64,000 bases of DNA from Cacconaster sp033811195 (GCA_033811195.1 JAPXOZ010000010.1:1-64000), one strand, 5' to 3'; counted from the stretch's first letter, positions 24,462 through 34,286 are shown. Made by a program: numbers and translations. Notes: generated by a model from the sequence alone, not told the origin.

Positions 24462-26375
24462 ATGAGAAGAATCATATTCATTGCAGCGCTCTGTCTCTCT
24501 ACTCTGATTCTTGCTGCGCAAACTTCTACCGTAAAATTTGCATTCATTGCAGACACGCACATTGCCGAGGGCTCCGGTACTAATAATGACCTTATACAAT
24601 GTATCAACGACATTAATAACTTACGGAAAGAACTTCAGTTTGTCATTTTCGCCGGGGATATTACAGAATTCGGAAGCGACGAAGAGATTTTCCTTGCTAA
24701 AGATATTATCGATAAACTCGAGATACCTTACTACATTGTAGCAGGAAACCACGACTCAAAATGGTCGGAAAGCGGCTGTAACACCTTTGCAAAGGTATTC
24801 GGATATGAAAATTTTGAATTTGAGTCAGGAGGCATCAAATTCCTCGGCAGCAACAGCGGCCCAAATATGAGAATGGCTCCGGCATTGTTGCCCCACGAGA
24901 GTCTTATGTGGCTCGATTCTATCGCCAAAGCTACTCCTCGCGAACAGCCTGTGATATTTGTCAACCACTACCCTCAAGACACCTCAATGCTTAACTATTT
25001 CCAGGTCCTAAATGCTCTCAAGCAGACAAATATCCAACTTATAATGGGTGGCCATTGGCACCGCAACACCGTACTAGACTACGATGGTGTACCCGGAGTG
25101 CTTGGAAGAGCTCCCGCAGCCGGCCATAACGGACATGTTGGATATAATATTGTAACCATAAACAACAATCGTATCTCTATCTGCGAACGTGAGGCGGCTA
25201 ATAATAACGTTAAAGGCGGGAAAACCGCCAAAGCCTGGTACACCAGAGAAATGTTTAAAGAGCCGCAATTCACTCCTGATATCGCCTCAGGCAGAAATAA
25301 TAAATATGCACTTCCTGCGAACTTTCCGTGGCTTACATTCGATATCAACAGCAAATATCCCCAGGTAGAAGCAATTTGGGAAGTGCAAGATGATAGTGAT
25401 ATAGGGTGCGGAGCTGTACATTCAGGCAAATATGTGCTTTACGCCAATACACAAGGAGTTGTCAAGGCGCTGGATGCCACTACAGGTGCTCTCAAGTGGA
25501 GTTTCGCTACAGGGGGTAAAATCTTTTCTACTCCGGCAATATCGGGGTCGAGAGTGGTCATCGGTTCCACAGACGGTTATATATACTGTCTAAATCTTCG
25601 TAAAGGCAAACTATTGTGGAAATATAAGTGCAACAAATCCGTACTAGCCTCGCCTGTTATTATGGATAAAGTAGTCTATATCGGTGCTTCTGACAATATA
25701 TTCAGGGCCATCAGCCTGCGCAGAGGTAAACTTCTGTGGGATTATAGATCTGTGAAAGGATTTGTGGAGTGCAAACCCTTTGCTGATAGAGAGCAAATTG
25801 TTTTCGGAGACTGGGGCAACTCCCTTTACTCTCTAGACCCCGTTACAGGAAAAGAGCAGTGGGTATGGCGCAATAAGGGCAGCAGAATGTTCTCCCCTGC
25901 TGCGGTTTGGCCGGTCAAAAGCAACGGTAAGATTTTCATAGTTACTCCTGCAAGGAAATGTCACGCACTCGATGCCCGCACTGGAAAAGAGATATGGACA
26001 GTTGATGGTGGACGTGAATCTATAGCACTTTCTAAAGATGGATCAAAAATTTTCGTAAAAAACATGTTCAACTCCATACAGTGCTGGTCGACCTTATCGG
26101 ATGATTCCCATCTGGAATGGAACATTCAAAGCGGTCTGGGTTACGACATAGCTCCTACTCCAGCTGCTACAATCCTCCTTAAAGATGGTAGAGAGATGCT
26201 CCTCGTCCCCACCGACAAAGGTAACATCTTCTGCTTTAACAGCAAAAACGGAAACCTTATCTGGAAGCACAAGATTTCCGTTGCATTGATCAACTCAATA
26301 GAACCTATCAGTCAGAATAAAATCCTTATTTCTACAATGGATGGAGTCGTGGCATTATTGTCAATCACTTTTTAA
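24462..26375 (+). CDS. Secreted metallophosphoesterase fused to a PQQ-type beta-propeller
   Basis: 637 residues. Signal peptide (MRRIIFIAALCLSTLILAAQ), then a calcineurin-like phosphoesterase domain to about 240 with all metal motifs (FIADTHI, FAGDITEFG, AGNHDSKW, GGHWHRN). From about 300 on there are repeated blades of the PQQ/WD-like type (LDATTGALKWSF, LNLRKGKLLWKY, ISLRRGKLLWDY, LDPVTGKEQWVW, LDARTGKEIWTV, FNSKNGNLIWKH). It is probably periplasmic or surface-exposed and hydrolyses a phosphoester, with the propeller acting as a binding platform. Substrate unknown. Its last 11 bases overlap a convergent gene. Confidence 0.85.
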   Translation: MRRIIFIAALCLSTLILAAQTSTVKFAFIADTHIAEGSGTNNDLIQCINDINNLRKELQFVIFAGDITEFGSDEEIFLAKDIIDKLEIPYYIVAGNHDSKWSESGCNTFAKVFGYENFEFESGGIKFLGSNSGPNMRMAPALLPHESLMWLDSIAKATPREQPVIFVNHYPQDTSMLNYFQVLNALKQTNIQLIMGGHWHRNTVLDYDGVPGVLGRAPAAGHNGHVGYNIVTINNNRISICEREAANNNVKGGKTAKAWYTREMFKEPQFTPDIASGRNNKYALPANFPWLTFDINSKYPQVEAIWEVQDDSDIGCGAVHSGKYVLYANTQGVVKALDATTGALKWSFATGGKIFSTPAISGSRVVIGSTDGYIYCLNLRKGKLLWKYKCNKSVLASPVIMDKVVYIGASDNIFRAISLRRGKLLWDYRSVKGFVECKPFADREQIVFGDWGNSLYSLDPVTGKEQWVWRNKGSRMFSPAAVWPVKSNGKIFIVTPARKCHALDARTGKEIWTVDGGRESIALSKDGSKIFVKNMFNSIQCWSTLSDDSHLEWNIQSGLGYDIAPTPAATILLKDGREMLLVPTDKGNIFCFNSKNGNLIWKHKISVALINSIEPISQNKILISTMDGVVALLSITF

Positions 26376-27024
26376 CCATCTCAATAGTTTGAACAAGTTG
26401 CCCTTTACTGTCGTAAGACTCTTGTCTTACACAGCCAATGTCTTTTACAAGCCAAGAAATGATAGTCACCTCTTCCGCGACTATAGCCACTTTGGTTTTC
26501 TGTTTTTCCTGCACTTTGGCAGCTTTAAATGTACCTACAGGTACGGTCACACTCTCCATTCCGAGTACTTTACGCTCTGTTAGTCGAATAGTGCCACCGA
26601 CTTTACCCACCTTGATCGACAAACTTTTGTCGGGAAGTTTGTCACCTTCCTTGATATCAGGAGGAATATAGATGACACAGCCTTTTACCATCAGGTCCTG
26701 CGTTACCATCCCCTTTTTGATTGTCTCAAGTTTTACGGCTACCTTTCCATCTGTGATGTCAATGGACCAGTTGGATGATTTGTCTTTAAGGAGATAATTG
26801 CCATCCTTGTCAAAATAGATATGTTCGAAACATACTGTAACACTATCAGGTAACTTACCGTTTATACTTTTGACTGTCTCGTAATAATAACCCTTGAGGT
26901 CTCCTTGCTTATCATAAATTCTAAAGGTTGTCTGCAGACCGGTCTGCATGCCAAAATAATATTGAGCCCTAATAGGTATTACTGCTGACAAAGAAACCAA
27001 TAGTATCAGAATAAACCTGTTCAT
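26365..27024 (-). CDS. Secreted protein of the TapB/DUF3108-like type
   Basis: 219 residues with a signal peptide (MNRFILILLVSLSAVIPIRA). The rest is beta-rich, with the pattern VPVGTFKAAKVQEKQ and a closing stretch WLVKDIGCVRQESYDSKGQLV typical of DUF3108/TapB-like periplasmic proteins. No catalytic residues can be named. It lies 12 bases after the batDE gene on the same strand and may be transcribed with the Bat operon. A TAAGTTTG box at 27027-27034 ends two bases before its ATG. Confidence 0.6.
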   Translation of the reverse strand: MNRFILILLVSLSAVIPIRAQYYFGMQTGLQTTFRIYDKQGDLKGYYYETVKSINGKLPDSVTVCFEHIYFDKDGNYLLKDKSSNWSIDITDGKVAVKLETIKKGMVTQDLMVKGCVIYIPPDIKEGDKLPDKSLSIKVGKVGGTIRLTERKVLGMESVTVPVGTFKAAKVQEKQKTKVAIVAEEVTIISWLVKDIGCVRQESYDSKGQLVQTIEMVKK

Positions 27025-27035
27025 TCCAAACTTAA

Positions 27036-29636
27036 TTAGATTTTGTTAATATTCTCAGTGCCAATCCAGCCTTGGCGTCCATCGGAGAGCTCGATTCTTG
27101 TCCATTCACCAAGTTCATCGAGCAGGGAGACCTTAGTCCCTTCATGAAGCACAAAAATGGACTTTCCAGCCTCACCAGGTGAGCTTTTTACAGAAGCGAC
27201 AGGCGACATAACAATTGCCGATTCTTCTCTAATCGCATCCTTTTTCTCACTAATGGAGAAAGCAAATGCTATAATCGCAAATAGCAGACCAACACAAGCC
27301 AGTACAAACGAGGTTTTACGGATTCGAAGAGAATATCCAAAACGGAATCCAAGCATCAGCATGGCCACCACAAAGGCCATTACAACTGCAATCCAGGCCC
27401 ACACATCTGCCGAGAAAAGATATTTGAAATTGCGCACCCAGGTTACGAGGATTAAATCGGGTAAAACATCTATCTTATCTAGAATGAATCTCTGTGCAAT
27501 GGCCAGGTTGTGTGCCGCATCGACGTGTGAAGGGTCGAGTTTAAGTGCTTTCTCATAGTAGAGGATTGCGCGGGAATTATCTCCGCTCTTGAAATAGCTG
27601 TTGGCAATATTGTAATAGAGATCAGGAGAGATCTTCTGCTCGCCTTCTATCATAAGGTAAAAATTGAGCGCGTTTACATAGTCGCCTTCAGCATAGTAAT
27701 TGGCCGCCATTTCCCAGAGATCATCGACACTTTCCTGAGCAGATAGAGCAAAAGGACTGAGTAACAGGAGCAGTGCGATAATTAATGTTGCTGTACTCCT
27801 TAAGGGTTTATTTGCCATTTTCAATTTTGATTCGATTTCGGAAAGAACACTCACAGCTTCGTTGTAGAGGATCTCCATCTCTGCGGTTTCGGAATCGGGA
27901 GCGTATCTTGCAAATTCACATCTGTCGAGTATGGATATGAATTGAGTTATCAGTTGTTCGGGAACATTCTTTTCAGTAAGAGATGAGGAGATTCTCTCTT
28001 TAGAGAGGTCCGCTACAGGAATAGTCAGTTTGTCGGAGACATAACCGAGCATCGCTTTGTGAAGCTCTTCGTAATATGCTCCACTGAGACCCTGTTTGAG
28101 GTAGGTACCGGCCTGTTGTAGACGCACACGGGCCATTTTTTTAGCTCTGCGGTTACGGGTGCCTATTACGTCTGAACGGCGTGCGGCTCTTTTTTTCAAG
28201 ATTGCTCCTAATACGAAAAATAGCAGTACAATAAGCGCAATGCCCCCGTAGAAATAGAGCGATCCCGCAAAGAAACGCCCTTTATCCCTCAGCAAAGGAG
28301 CACCGGTCGAGATATATCGAATATCTTCAGCCAGATTCTTTACACTCTGGCGGGTGACGCCTGGCATTACCACTCCTCCATCATCAATACCTCTACCACG
28401 TCCAACCTTGACAGGGAGAGGACCTGTATTGAGAGTTCTATACTGTTTGCCTGATAAGTCATAAAAGGAATATTTAATCGGAGAGATTTCAAAATCACCG
28501 TGACTACGTGGTATAAAGGGATATTCAAATGTCTTGCTGCCTGAAGTGCCATCATATGAAACCTTCTCTGTAGTCTTTACATCATAGAGTTCAAAATCGG
28601 ACGGAAACTCCACTTTTGGGGCTTCCAACATAGAAATATTACCATTGCCGCTAATTGTAATTGTCAGCGAAGCTGCCTCGTGTGCAGTAATACTATCTTT
28701 ACTTAATGATGCACTGAGTTTGAAATCTCCAACTCCGCCGCCGAAAGAGGCCGGAGCAGCCGGTAGAGCTTTTACTGTAATGGTAGTCTCGGGAGTAAAA
28801 AGACGCTTTCTAACTGTCTGGAAATTGTCAAAAAAGTCATCGAAAATGCTTCTCGGACCGGTGGTGCTGGCACGTACCCGTATAACACATATCATCTCCG
28901 CAGACTCGATCTTAATATTACCTGTCTGCTGGGGAATGAGCATATATCTACGAAGCAAAGCTGCGTTGTAGATGGTGCCGTCCACATTTTCCCTGTTGAA
29001 TGTTATATTCTGCGGCGTATCAATCTCTCTGCTCCAAAAGCCATTGAAGGTGGGGAACTTTACATCCTCAAAACTCGCGATATCCACCCTAGTGTATAGC
29101 TTTAGTGTGGCTATTATAGGCTCACCTTTCACCACATTGCGCTTATTGAGCGTCAATCTTAGAAAGATATCATCGGATGAGGCACTTTGCACCTTTGAAT
29201 CACTCTGGCTCTGCTGTGTGTCGGCTTGATGATTCTGGCTCTGGCTTTGTCTCTCCTGCTGGCTGCCTACCACCTCTATGGTGACGCTGCTTGTACTATA
29301 CTGCTGCTTGTCAATGCTAGCGGTTGCTACCGGTATGGTAAATCTACCCTCTCCTTTGGCCTGTAACAGATAAGTCACTGTCTCTTTATGAGTGGAAGTC
29401 CGTTTGCCGTTGATAATGCTAACGCTACTGGAAGTGCCTTTTTGTGGCCCCCACACTACATTGAAATCCTCACTTCCCGGCCAGTTAAAGTCTGACATCT
29501 TGCCGTCCGAAGTGAAGACCAATCTGAATGTCTCATCCATAGCTACCACGCTCGGGGCCTCAACAGTGAGCCCCTGACCCAAGGCAGCCTTGGCTGAAAC
29601 TAGCAATAAAAAAAGGAATGTCAGTATTCGTTTCAT
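27036..29636 (-). CDS. batD: Fused BatD-BatE aerotolerance protein
   Basis: 866 residues from the ATG at 29636 (an ATG at 29648 is also possible). Residues 1-606 are BatD: signal peptide, repeated beta-sandwich domains, a membrane helix (FYGGIALIVLLFFVLGAIL) and a cytoplasmic tail. Residues 607-866 are BatE: they begin with a new signal-like segment (TLIIALLLLLSPFALSAQ), then TPR repeats (YYNIANSYFKSGD, AILYYEKALKLDPSH), two membrane helices and an SH3-like end (GEWTRIELSDGRQGWIG). In most Bacteroidota these are two genes. An internal ATG at 27818 is where BatE would start. Part of the Bat complex linked to oxidative-stress tolerance. Confidence 0.85.
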   Translation of the reverse strand: MKRILTFLFLLLVSAKAALGQGLTVEAPSVVAMDETFRLVFTSDGKMSDFNWPGSEDFNVVWGPQKGTSSSVSIINGKRTSTHKETVTYLLQAKGEGRFTIPVATASIDKQQYSTSSVTIEVVGSQQERQSQSQNHQADTQQSQSDSKVQSASSDDIFLRLTLNKRNVVKGEPIIATLKLYTRVDIASFEDVKFPTFNGFWSREIDTPQNITFNRENVDGTIYNAALLRRYMLIPQQTGNIKIESAEMICVIRVRASTTGPRSIFDDFFDNFQTVRKRLFTPETTITVKALPAAPASFGGGVGDFKLSASLSKDSITAHEAASLTITISGNGNISMLEAPKVEFPSDFELYDVKTTEKVSYDGTSGSKTFEYPFIPRSHGDFEISPIKYSFYDLSGKQYRTLNTGPLPVKVGRGRGIDDGGVVMPGVTRQSVKNLAEDIRYISTGAPLLRDKGRFFAGSLYFYGGIALIVLLFFVLGAILKKRAARRSDVIGTRNRRAKKMARVRLQQAGTYLKQGLSGAYYEELHKAMLGYVSDKLTIPVADLSKERISSSLTEKNVPEQLITQFISILDRCEFARYAPDSETAEMEILYNEAVSVLSEIESKLKMANKPLRSTATLIIALLLLLSPFALSAQESVDDLWEMAANYYAEGDYVNALNFYLMIEGEQKISPDLYYNIANSYFKSGDNSRAILYYEKALKLDPSHVDAAHNLAIAQRFILDKIDVLPDLILVTWVRNFKYLFSADVWAWIAVVMAFVVAMLMLGFRFGYSLRIRKTSFVLACVGLLFAIIAFAFSISEKKDAIREESAIVMSPVASVKSSPGEAGKSIFVLHEGTKVSLLDELGEWTRIELSDGRQGWIGTENINKI

Positions 29637-29657
29637 AATATCTCTCATCCAGTATGA

Positions 29658-30428
29658 TTACCAGTTTTTTTCTTTCTGCTTGGATTTCAACAAAAGAGCT
29701 TTTTCCTTCTTCACCTTCTCCTGAGTCTCCTTTTCTTTCTCCTGTATAGCCTGTAGCATCTGCTGTGCAGCCTGCGGAGTTATTTTGGGAGGAGGAGTCT
29801 GGCCGTCACGCTGGTCCTGCTTGTTGTCATTATCATTTTGGTCCTGATTCTGATCTTGATTATCCTCCTTGTCTTTATCCTTATTATCGTTCTGATTCTG
29901 GTCCTGTTTCTGATCTTGATCCTGGTTTTGATCCTGGTTTTGGTTTTGATCTTGATTCTGATCCTGATTTTGGTTCTGGTCCTGATTCTGCTGTTGGTCC
30001 TGCATCATCTTCTGCGCATAAGCAAGATTGGACTTTGTCTCCATATCGTCAGGATTGCGACGCAGGGAATTCTTATAGGCTTCTATAGCCTCAGCATATT
30101 TTTTTTGACTGAGCAGCGAATTGCCCATATTGTGGTACATGTCGGAACCACGGCTCTCTTTTCCAAGGGAATCAGCCACCGAAGAGTAATATTTATCTGC
30201 TTCGGTAAAATTTTCCAGACGGAAAAAGGTGTTACCGAGATTGTAACCGGCTGCATTGGATAGCGAATCGGTTACAAGAGCCTTCTTGTAGTTGATCTCT
30301 GCCTCCTGGTACTTTTCCTTACGAAAATCCCTGTTTCCCCTACGTACTTGCGAACGGTCGGTCTGCGCAAAGGTTGCCCCAGCAGTCAAAATAAACACTA
30401 AAAATATCAAAACTATCCTTTTCATCAT
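29658..30428 (-). CDS. batC: BatC, periplasmic TPR protein with Q/N/D repeat
   Basis: 256 residues. Signal peptide (VLIFLVFILTAGATFAQ), then three to four TPR units (NYKKALVTDSLSNAAGYNLG, YHNMGNSLLSQKKYAEAIEA, YKNSLRRNPDDMETKSNLAY). A low-complexity stretch made of QNQDQ/DQNQ units follows (about 145-212), then PPPKITPQAAQQMLQAIQ and a lysine-rich tail. BatC is a member of the Bacteroides aerotolerance locus, thought to scaffold BatA/BatB/BatD. Its start overlaps the batB stop (ATGA). Confidence 0.85.
   Translation of the reverse strand: MMKRIVLIFLVFILTAGATFAQTDRSQVRRGNRDFRKEKYQEAEINYKKALVTDSLSNAAGYNLGNTFFRLENFTEADKYYSSVADSLGKESRGSDMYHNMGNSLLSQKKYAEAIEAYKNSLRRNPDDMETKSNLAYAQKMMQDQQQNQDQNQNQDQNQDQNQNQDQNQDQDQKQDQNQNDNKDKDKEDNQDQNQDQNDNDNKQDQRDGQTPPPKITPQAAQQMLQAIQEKEKETQEKVKKEKALLLKSKQKEKNW
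29820..30000 (-). repeat. Low-complexity tandem repeat in batC
   Basis: Degenerate 6- and 12-base units encode Gln-Asn-Gln-Asp. On the opposite strand it gives a spurious hydrophobic reading frame. Confidence 0.8.
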
Positions 30429-31438
30429 TTATCCTCCATTTTGAACAATTGTCTGCGGCTTTTCCTCTCGGATATCAACAATTCAAGTATCAGGAAAAAA
30501 AGTGCGATTCCAAAAAAGTACATATACTGCTCGTCAAAATCCTCGAATACCACAGACTGAAACTCCTGCTTATCCATCTCCTTAATATGGTCAATAATAG
30601 GGTTCAAGCCAAATTCGCTATTACCGGCACGCACATAGAGACCATCTCCTATGTCGGCAATCTTTCTGAGTGTGTTTTCATCCAAACGGGTTACAACTAT
30701 TTCTCCATCCCTGTCCTTGAGCAGCCCTCCATCCATAGGAATAGGTTTGCCCTCCGGCGACCCCACACCTATGCAATAGATCCTGATGCCACTCTCAGCC
30801 ACAGTGCGGGCCACATCCATAACATCCCCCTCATGATCTTCTCCATCGGAAATGACAATAATTGCACGACTATTTTCACTCTGAGTGCTAAAACTACGAG
30901 CAGAGGTAGCTATAGCATCAGCCAGCGCTGTACCTTGTATCGGCACCGAACCGGTGGTAATGCTATTGAGAAATATCTTGGCCGATACATAATCGGTAGT
31001 GATGGGAAGCTGGACGAAGGATTGACCTGCAAAAAGAATTAATCCGATGCGGTCACCGTGGAGACGGTCCACCAGTCGTTCTATAGCAAGTTTAGACCGC
31101 TCAAGACGGTTTGGAGAATAATCCTCGGCAAGCATTGAGTTGGAAACGTCAAGTGCAACCATCACTTCAACTCCCTTGCTCTGTCGCTCCTTGAGACGAG
31201 CTCCGAGTTGGGGTCTCACAAGTCCCAGTACGAAAAAGAACCAGGCAATGGCAAACAGAGTGATTTTGAGCCATCCCCTGCCCCTGGAGACATCGGGCAT
31301 CAGTTTGGCGACAAGTGCCGTATCACCGAGTTTTGCAATCCTTCTTTTCTTAATACGAAGTGAAACTCCGTAGAAAATGAAGAGGAAGGGTATTATGAGT
31401 AAGAGGAGCAGATATTCTCCTTGTGCAAGGTGTATCAT
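30425..31438 (-). CDS. batB: BatB, membrane VWA-domain protein
   Basis: 337 residues: two N-terminal membrane helices (about 8-25, 57-75), a von Willebrand A domain with a complete MIDAS (DVSNSMLA, TALADA, ISDGEDHEGD) and a C-terminal helix (MYFFGIALFFLILELLI). The VWA domain probably binds partner proteins through a divalent metal. It sits two bases after batA and overlaps batC by four. Annotated in Bacteroides fragilis as part of the aerotolerance operon; the molecular role is still unclear. Confidence 0.88.
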   Translation of the reverse strand: MIHLAQGEYLLLLLIIPFLFIFYGVSLRIKKRRIAKLGDTALVAKLMPDVSRGRGWLKITLFAIAWFFFVLGLVRPQLGARLKERQSKGVEVMVALDVSNSMLAEDYSPNRLERSKLAIERLVDRLHGDRIGLILFAGQSFVQLPITTDYVSAKIFLNSITTGSVPIQGTALADAIATSARSFSTQSENSRAIIVISDGEDHEGDVMDVARTVAESGIRIYCIGVGSPEGKPIPMDGGLLKDRDGEIVVTRLDENTLRKIADIGDGLYVRAGNSEFGLNPIIDHIKEMDKQEFQSVVFEDFDEQYMYFFGIALFFLILELLISERKSRRQLFKMEDK

Positions 31439-31439
31439 T

Positions 31440-32426
31440 CTATGGTATCCTCCTTATTACAAATAATCTGAATAAAAGTTCCGCCAGAAGAGCCAAAAGC
31501 GCTATTGACGCATACTTCATAAAGAGTTCCGAATAGATCGGAAAACTATCTACTGTCGTCTTGCTCTTTTCCATGGCGTTAATCTCACCGTAAATCTCGA
31601 GAAGTTTGGTATTGTCAGTGGCCCTGAAATATTTACCACCGGTCTGGGCAGCTATCTCCTGAAGGAGTCTTTCGTCTATTTCTACCTCTATATCCTGTAA
31701 TCGAACTCCCCATGGGGTCATCACCGGATATGGTGCTGTTCCCATTGCCCCCACTCCTATAGTGTATACCCGTATATTATAGGTTTTAGCTATCTCAGCA
31801 GCCATCAGAGGGGCGATTTCACCACGGTTATTGACACCGTCAGTGAGCAATATTACTACCTTGCTCTTAGCATCGGAGTCCTTGAGTCGCGCAACCGCAG
31901 TGGCAAGTCCGTTGCCTATGGCAGTACCATCCTCAATCAGTCCGGTCTCTATCTCCTTCATCAGGTTGATCAGCGTCACACGGTCGGTAGTGAGCGGCGA
32001 CTGGGTAAAACTCTCACCGGCAAAGACCACTATACCGATACGGTCGGTAGGCCTAGAAGCCACAAATTCGATCGCAATATCTTTAGCAGCGCCAATGCGA
32101 TCCGGTTTGAAGTCACGGGCAAGCATCGAAGTAGAGATATCCATTGTAAGAACGATATCCACTCCTTCTGTGTCCACAGTCTCGAAGGTTTCCGAGGTAC
32201 GTGGACGGGCAATAGCCACGATGATGGCGGCAATTGCAATCATCCTCAATATAAAAGGTATGTGACGCAGCACTTTTTTGAATGAACCTCCTTTTGCCTT
32301 CCAAGGAGTGGAATTGGAGACCAACATAGATGGCGAAGTACCTTTGTATTCCCTCCAGATGTAAAGGGCAATTAGCGGAATGAGTATAAACTCCAGCCAG
32401 AGCAGATATGGATATTCAAAAAACAT
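31440..32426 (-). CDS. batA: BatA, membrane VWA-domain protein
   Basis: 328 residues with the same plan as BatB: N-terminal helices (LEFILIPLIALYIW, ILRMIAIAAIIVAIA), VWA domain with MIDAS residues (DISTSMLA, GTAIGNGLA, LTDGVNNRGE) and a C-terminal helix (YASIALLALLAELLFRLF). It is a paralogue of BatB and likely its partner in the membrane. Gaps to both neighbours are two to four bases, so it is strictly operonic. Confidence 0.88.
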   Translation of the reverse strand: MFFEYPYLLWLEFILIPLIALYIWREYKGTSPSMLVSNSTPWKAKGGSFKKVLRHIPFILRMIAIAAIIVAIARPRTSETFETVDTEGVDIVLTMDISTSMLARDFKPDRIGAAKDIAIEFVASRPTDRIGIVVFAGESFTQSPLTTDRVTLINLMKEIETGLIEDGTAIGNGLATAVARLKDSDAKSKVVILLTDGVNNRGEIAPLMAAEIAKTYNIRVYTIGVGAMGTAPYPVMTPWGVRLQDIEVEIDERLLQEIAAQTGGKYFRATDNTKLLEIYGEINAMEKSKTTVDSFPIYSELFMKYASIALLALLAELLFRLFVIRRIP

Positions 32427-32429
32427 TGG

Positions 32430-33395
32430 CTACTTCTCTTCCTCCTTTTCTTTTTCAATTTCCTGTAAGAAAGTGGCATTGACAAATCTCACTGCAGTGG
32501 GGATTGCTTCCTCGTTCTCCCCAATGGAGGGGGTATGTTTTGCAAACTTCACAAAATCTGCCGTGGTAAAGAGTTCTCTTAGGCGTTCCATTAGTTGAGG
32601 GTCAATCTCTTTCTCTTTCAGATCCTCAAACATCTCGTTCGAGGTCTGCTCCATTGCTGTGATATCATATCTATCGCTGATATATTTACGCAGAGTATCA
32701 GTTACCGCTGTATAGAATTGCTTGTGGCGGTTGTTCTGCCAAAGTTTCTGGCCGCGTATCTTCTCAAGAGAACGTAATGCAACGATATGTGGAGGATCCT
32801 TGACTATCGGCCGGCCGAAGAAAGAACGTCCCTCTCTGGCTCTCTTTACAGACCGCACAACGAACCAGACAAGAGCAATTGCAATCAGCACTATACCACT
32901 CCAAAGAAGTATTTCGGAAAAGGTCACCGGATATCGTATCTGTCCCTTTATATCAAAGGGGACGAATGTGGCAGTGTCTATCTGAATAGTATTGACGTCG
33001 AGTATAGGTCCGTCATAGAAGAGGGTATCGACTGAACCGTCGGCCCTCTCAATATGTACAATCACCGGCGGTAGAAAATAACTTCCACTGTCAAATGCCG
33101 TAAGCGTCATTCTCCCCTCAACTTCCAGTTTTCCTCTTCTGAAAGAGAGAGTATCTATGTGAAAACCCTTGATGGTCTCAACTCCGGGAGCTACCGGCTC
33201 ATCGGGTCTTTCTATATAATAATCCTCCCCATCAGATATTCTGACGGGGATTCTCCACTCGATCTGATCACCTATAAGTATAGAATCCCTGCTGAGCACA
33301 GATTTATACTGCGGCTCGCCGGCATTCTGAGCGAATAGAGATATTGCACAGAAAAAGAGTGTAAATATGGTCAATAAATATCTTCTTTTCATCAA
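32430..33395 (-). CDS. Bat-operon membrane protein of unknown function
   Basis: 321 residues. Signal peptide (YLLTIFTLFFCAISLFAQ), a periplasmic beta-rich domain resembling one BatD sandwich (SVLSRDSILIGDQIEWRIPV), a membrane helix at about 163-186 (ILLWSGIVLIAIALVWFVV) and a cytoplasmic helical tail (ALRSLEKIRGQKLW, DTLRKYISDRYDI) like the one that ends BatD. A gene of this kind is usually found between the DUF58 and batA genes. It overlaps the DUF58 gene by four bases. Its resemblance to BatD is my reading, not a search result. Confidence 0.7.
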   Translation of the reverse strand: MMKRRYLLTIFTLFFCAISLFAQNAGEPQYKSVLSRDSILIGDQIEWRIPVRISDGEDYYIERPDEPVAPGVETIKGFHIDTLSFRRGKLEVEGRMTLTAFDSGSYFLPPVIVHIERADGSVDTLFYDGPILDVNTIQIDTATFVPFDIKGQIRYPVTFSEILLWSGIVLIAIALVWFVVRSVKRAREGRSFFGRPIVKDPPHIVALRSLEKIRGQKLWQNNRHKQFYTAVTDTLRKYISDRYDITAMEQTSNEMFEDLKEKEIDPQLMERLRELFTTADFVKFAKHTPSIGENEEAIPTAVRFVNATFLQEIEKEKEEEK

Positions 33396-34279
33396 GCTCT
33401 GTTTTTGAAAAACGAAATCAGCTCCTTGACATAATCCTGGTTGGTACCGATGCTGACATTGTCCACTTTATACCTGCGCAACAAATGTATTGTATCGCCA
33501 TAAAGATCCCTATTCCACTGCACGAAGCTGCGACGCACTTTGGAGGAAGAGGAATCAACCCATATTCCCTGGCCGGTTTCTGCATCACGTATCCTTATAA
33601 GGCCAACATCCGGAATCTCTCTTTCCCGGGGATCGTATATATTGATTACCGAAAGATCGTGGCGTCCGGCAGCAATCTTAAGGGCTTCCTCATAACGCGG
33701 TGCCGCATTTTCATCCGTATCCAGCATATCCGAGAGCAGAAATGCAGTGCAACGCTTTTTAATGGCATTGGTAAGATAGCGCAATGCTTCACCTATGTCG
33801 GTTCCCTTCTCCTGCGGTTTAAATTCTAGAATCTCCCTGATAATCCTCAACAAATGGCTACGCCCTTTTTTGGGAGGAATAAACTTCTCCACCTTACTGC
33901 TAAAAAACAGAGCCCCGACCTTGTCGTTGTTGATTGATGCAGAAAAAGAAAGCACCGCAGCCACCTCAGCCATCAAGTCCTTCTTAGACTTACCCACCGT
34001 GCCGAAGGCCCTCGAACCGCTCACATCTATCAGAAGCATCACAGTAAGCTCCCTCTCCTCTTCGAAGACCTTTATATAAGGAGTTCTAAGGCGGGCGGTG
34101 ACATTCCAGTCCATACTGCGCACATCGTCGCCGTATTGGTACTCTCTTACTTCACTGAAAGCCATACCGCGCCCTTTGAAGGCGGAATGGTACTCACCTG
34201 CAAATATCTGATGAGACAAAGCGCGGGTCTTTATCTCAATCTTCCTGACTTTTTTCAACAAATCTGTTTCCATCGACAA
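33392..34279 (-). CDS. DUF58 VWA-like protein of the Bat operon
   Basis: 295 residues, soluble. The DUF58 signature is clear: FSEVREYQYGDDVRSMDWNV, RLRTPYIKVFEEERELTVML and a VWA-like LIDVSGSRAFG. Proteins of this family are regularly paired with MoxR ATPases, as here (seven bases downstream of moxR). It probably links the ATPase to the membrane-bound Bat proteins. Exact role unknown. Confidence 0.88.
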   Translation of the reverse strand: MSMETDLLKKVRKIEIKTRALSHQIFAGEYHSAFKGRGMAFSEVREYQYGDDVRSMDWNVTARLRTPYIKVFEEERELTVMLLIDVSGSRAFGTVGKSKKDLMAEVAAVLSFSASINNDKVGALFFSSKVEKFIPPKKGRSHLLRIIREILEFKPQEKGTDIGEALRYLTNAIKKRCTAFLLSDMLDTDENAAPRYEEALKIAAGRHDLSVINIYDPREREIPDVGLIRIRDAETGQGIWVDSSSSKVRRSFVQWNRDLYGDTIHLLRRYKVDNVSIGTNQDYVKELISFFKNRA

Positions 34280-34286
34280 TTATCTA

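Noticed and set aside
29820..30000. Possible CRISPR-like repeat
   Set aside because: The units are 6-12 bases, in frame and coding; there are no spacers.
29838..30263. Plus-strand hydrophobic reading frame of 141 codons
   Set aside because: Antisense of the Gln/Asn/Asp repeat of batC; CTG/ATT runs give false Leu/Ile stretches.
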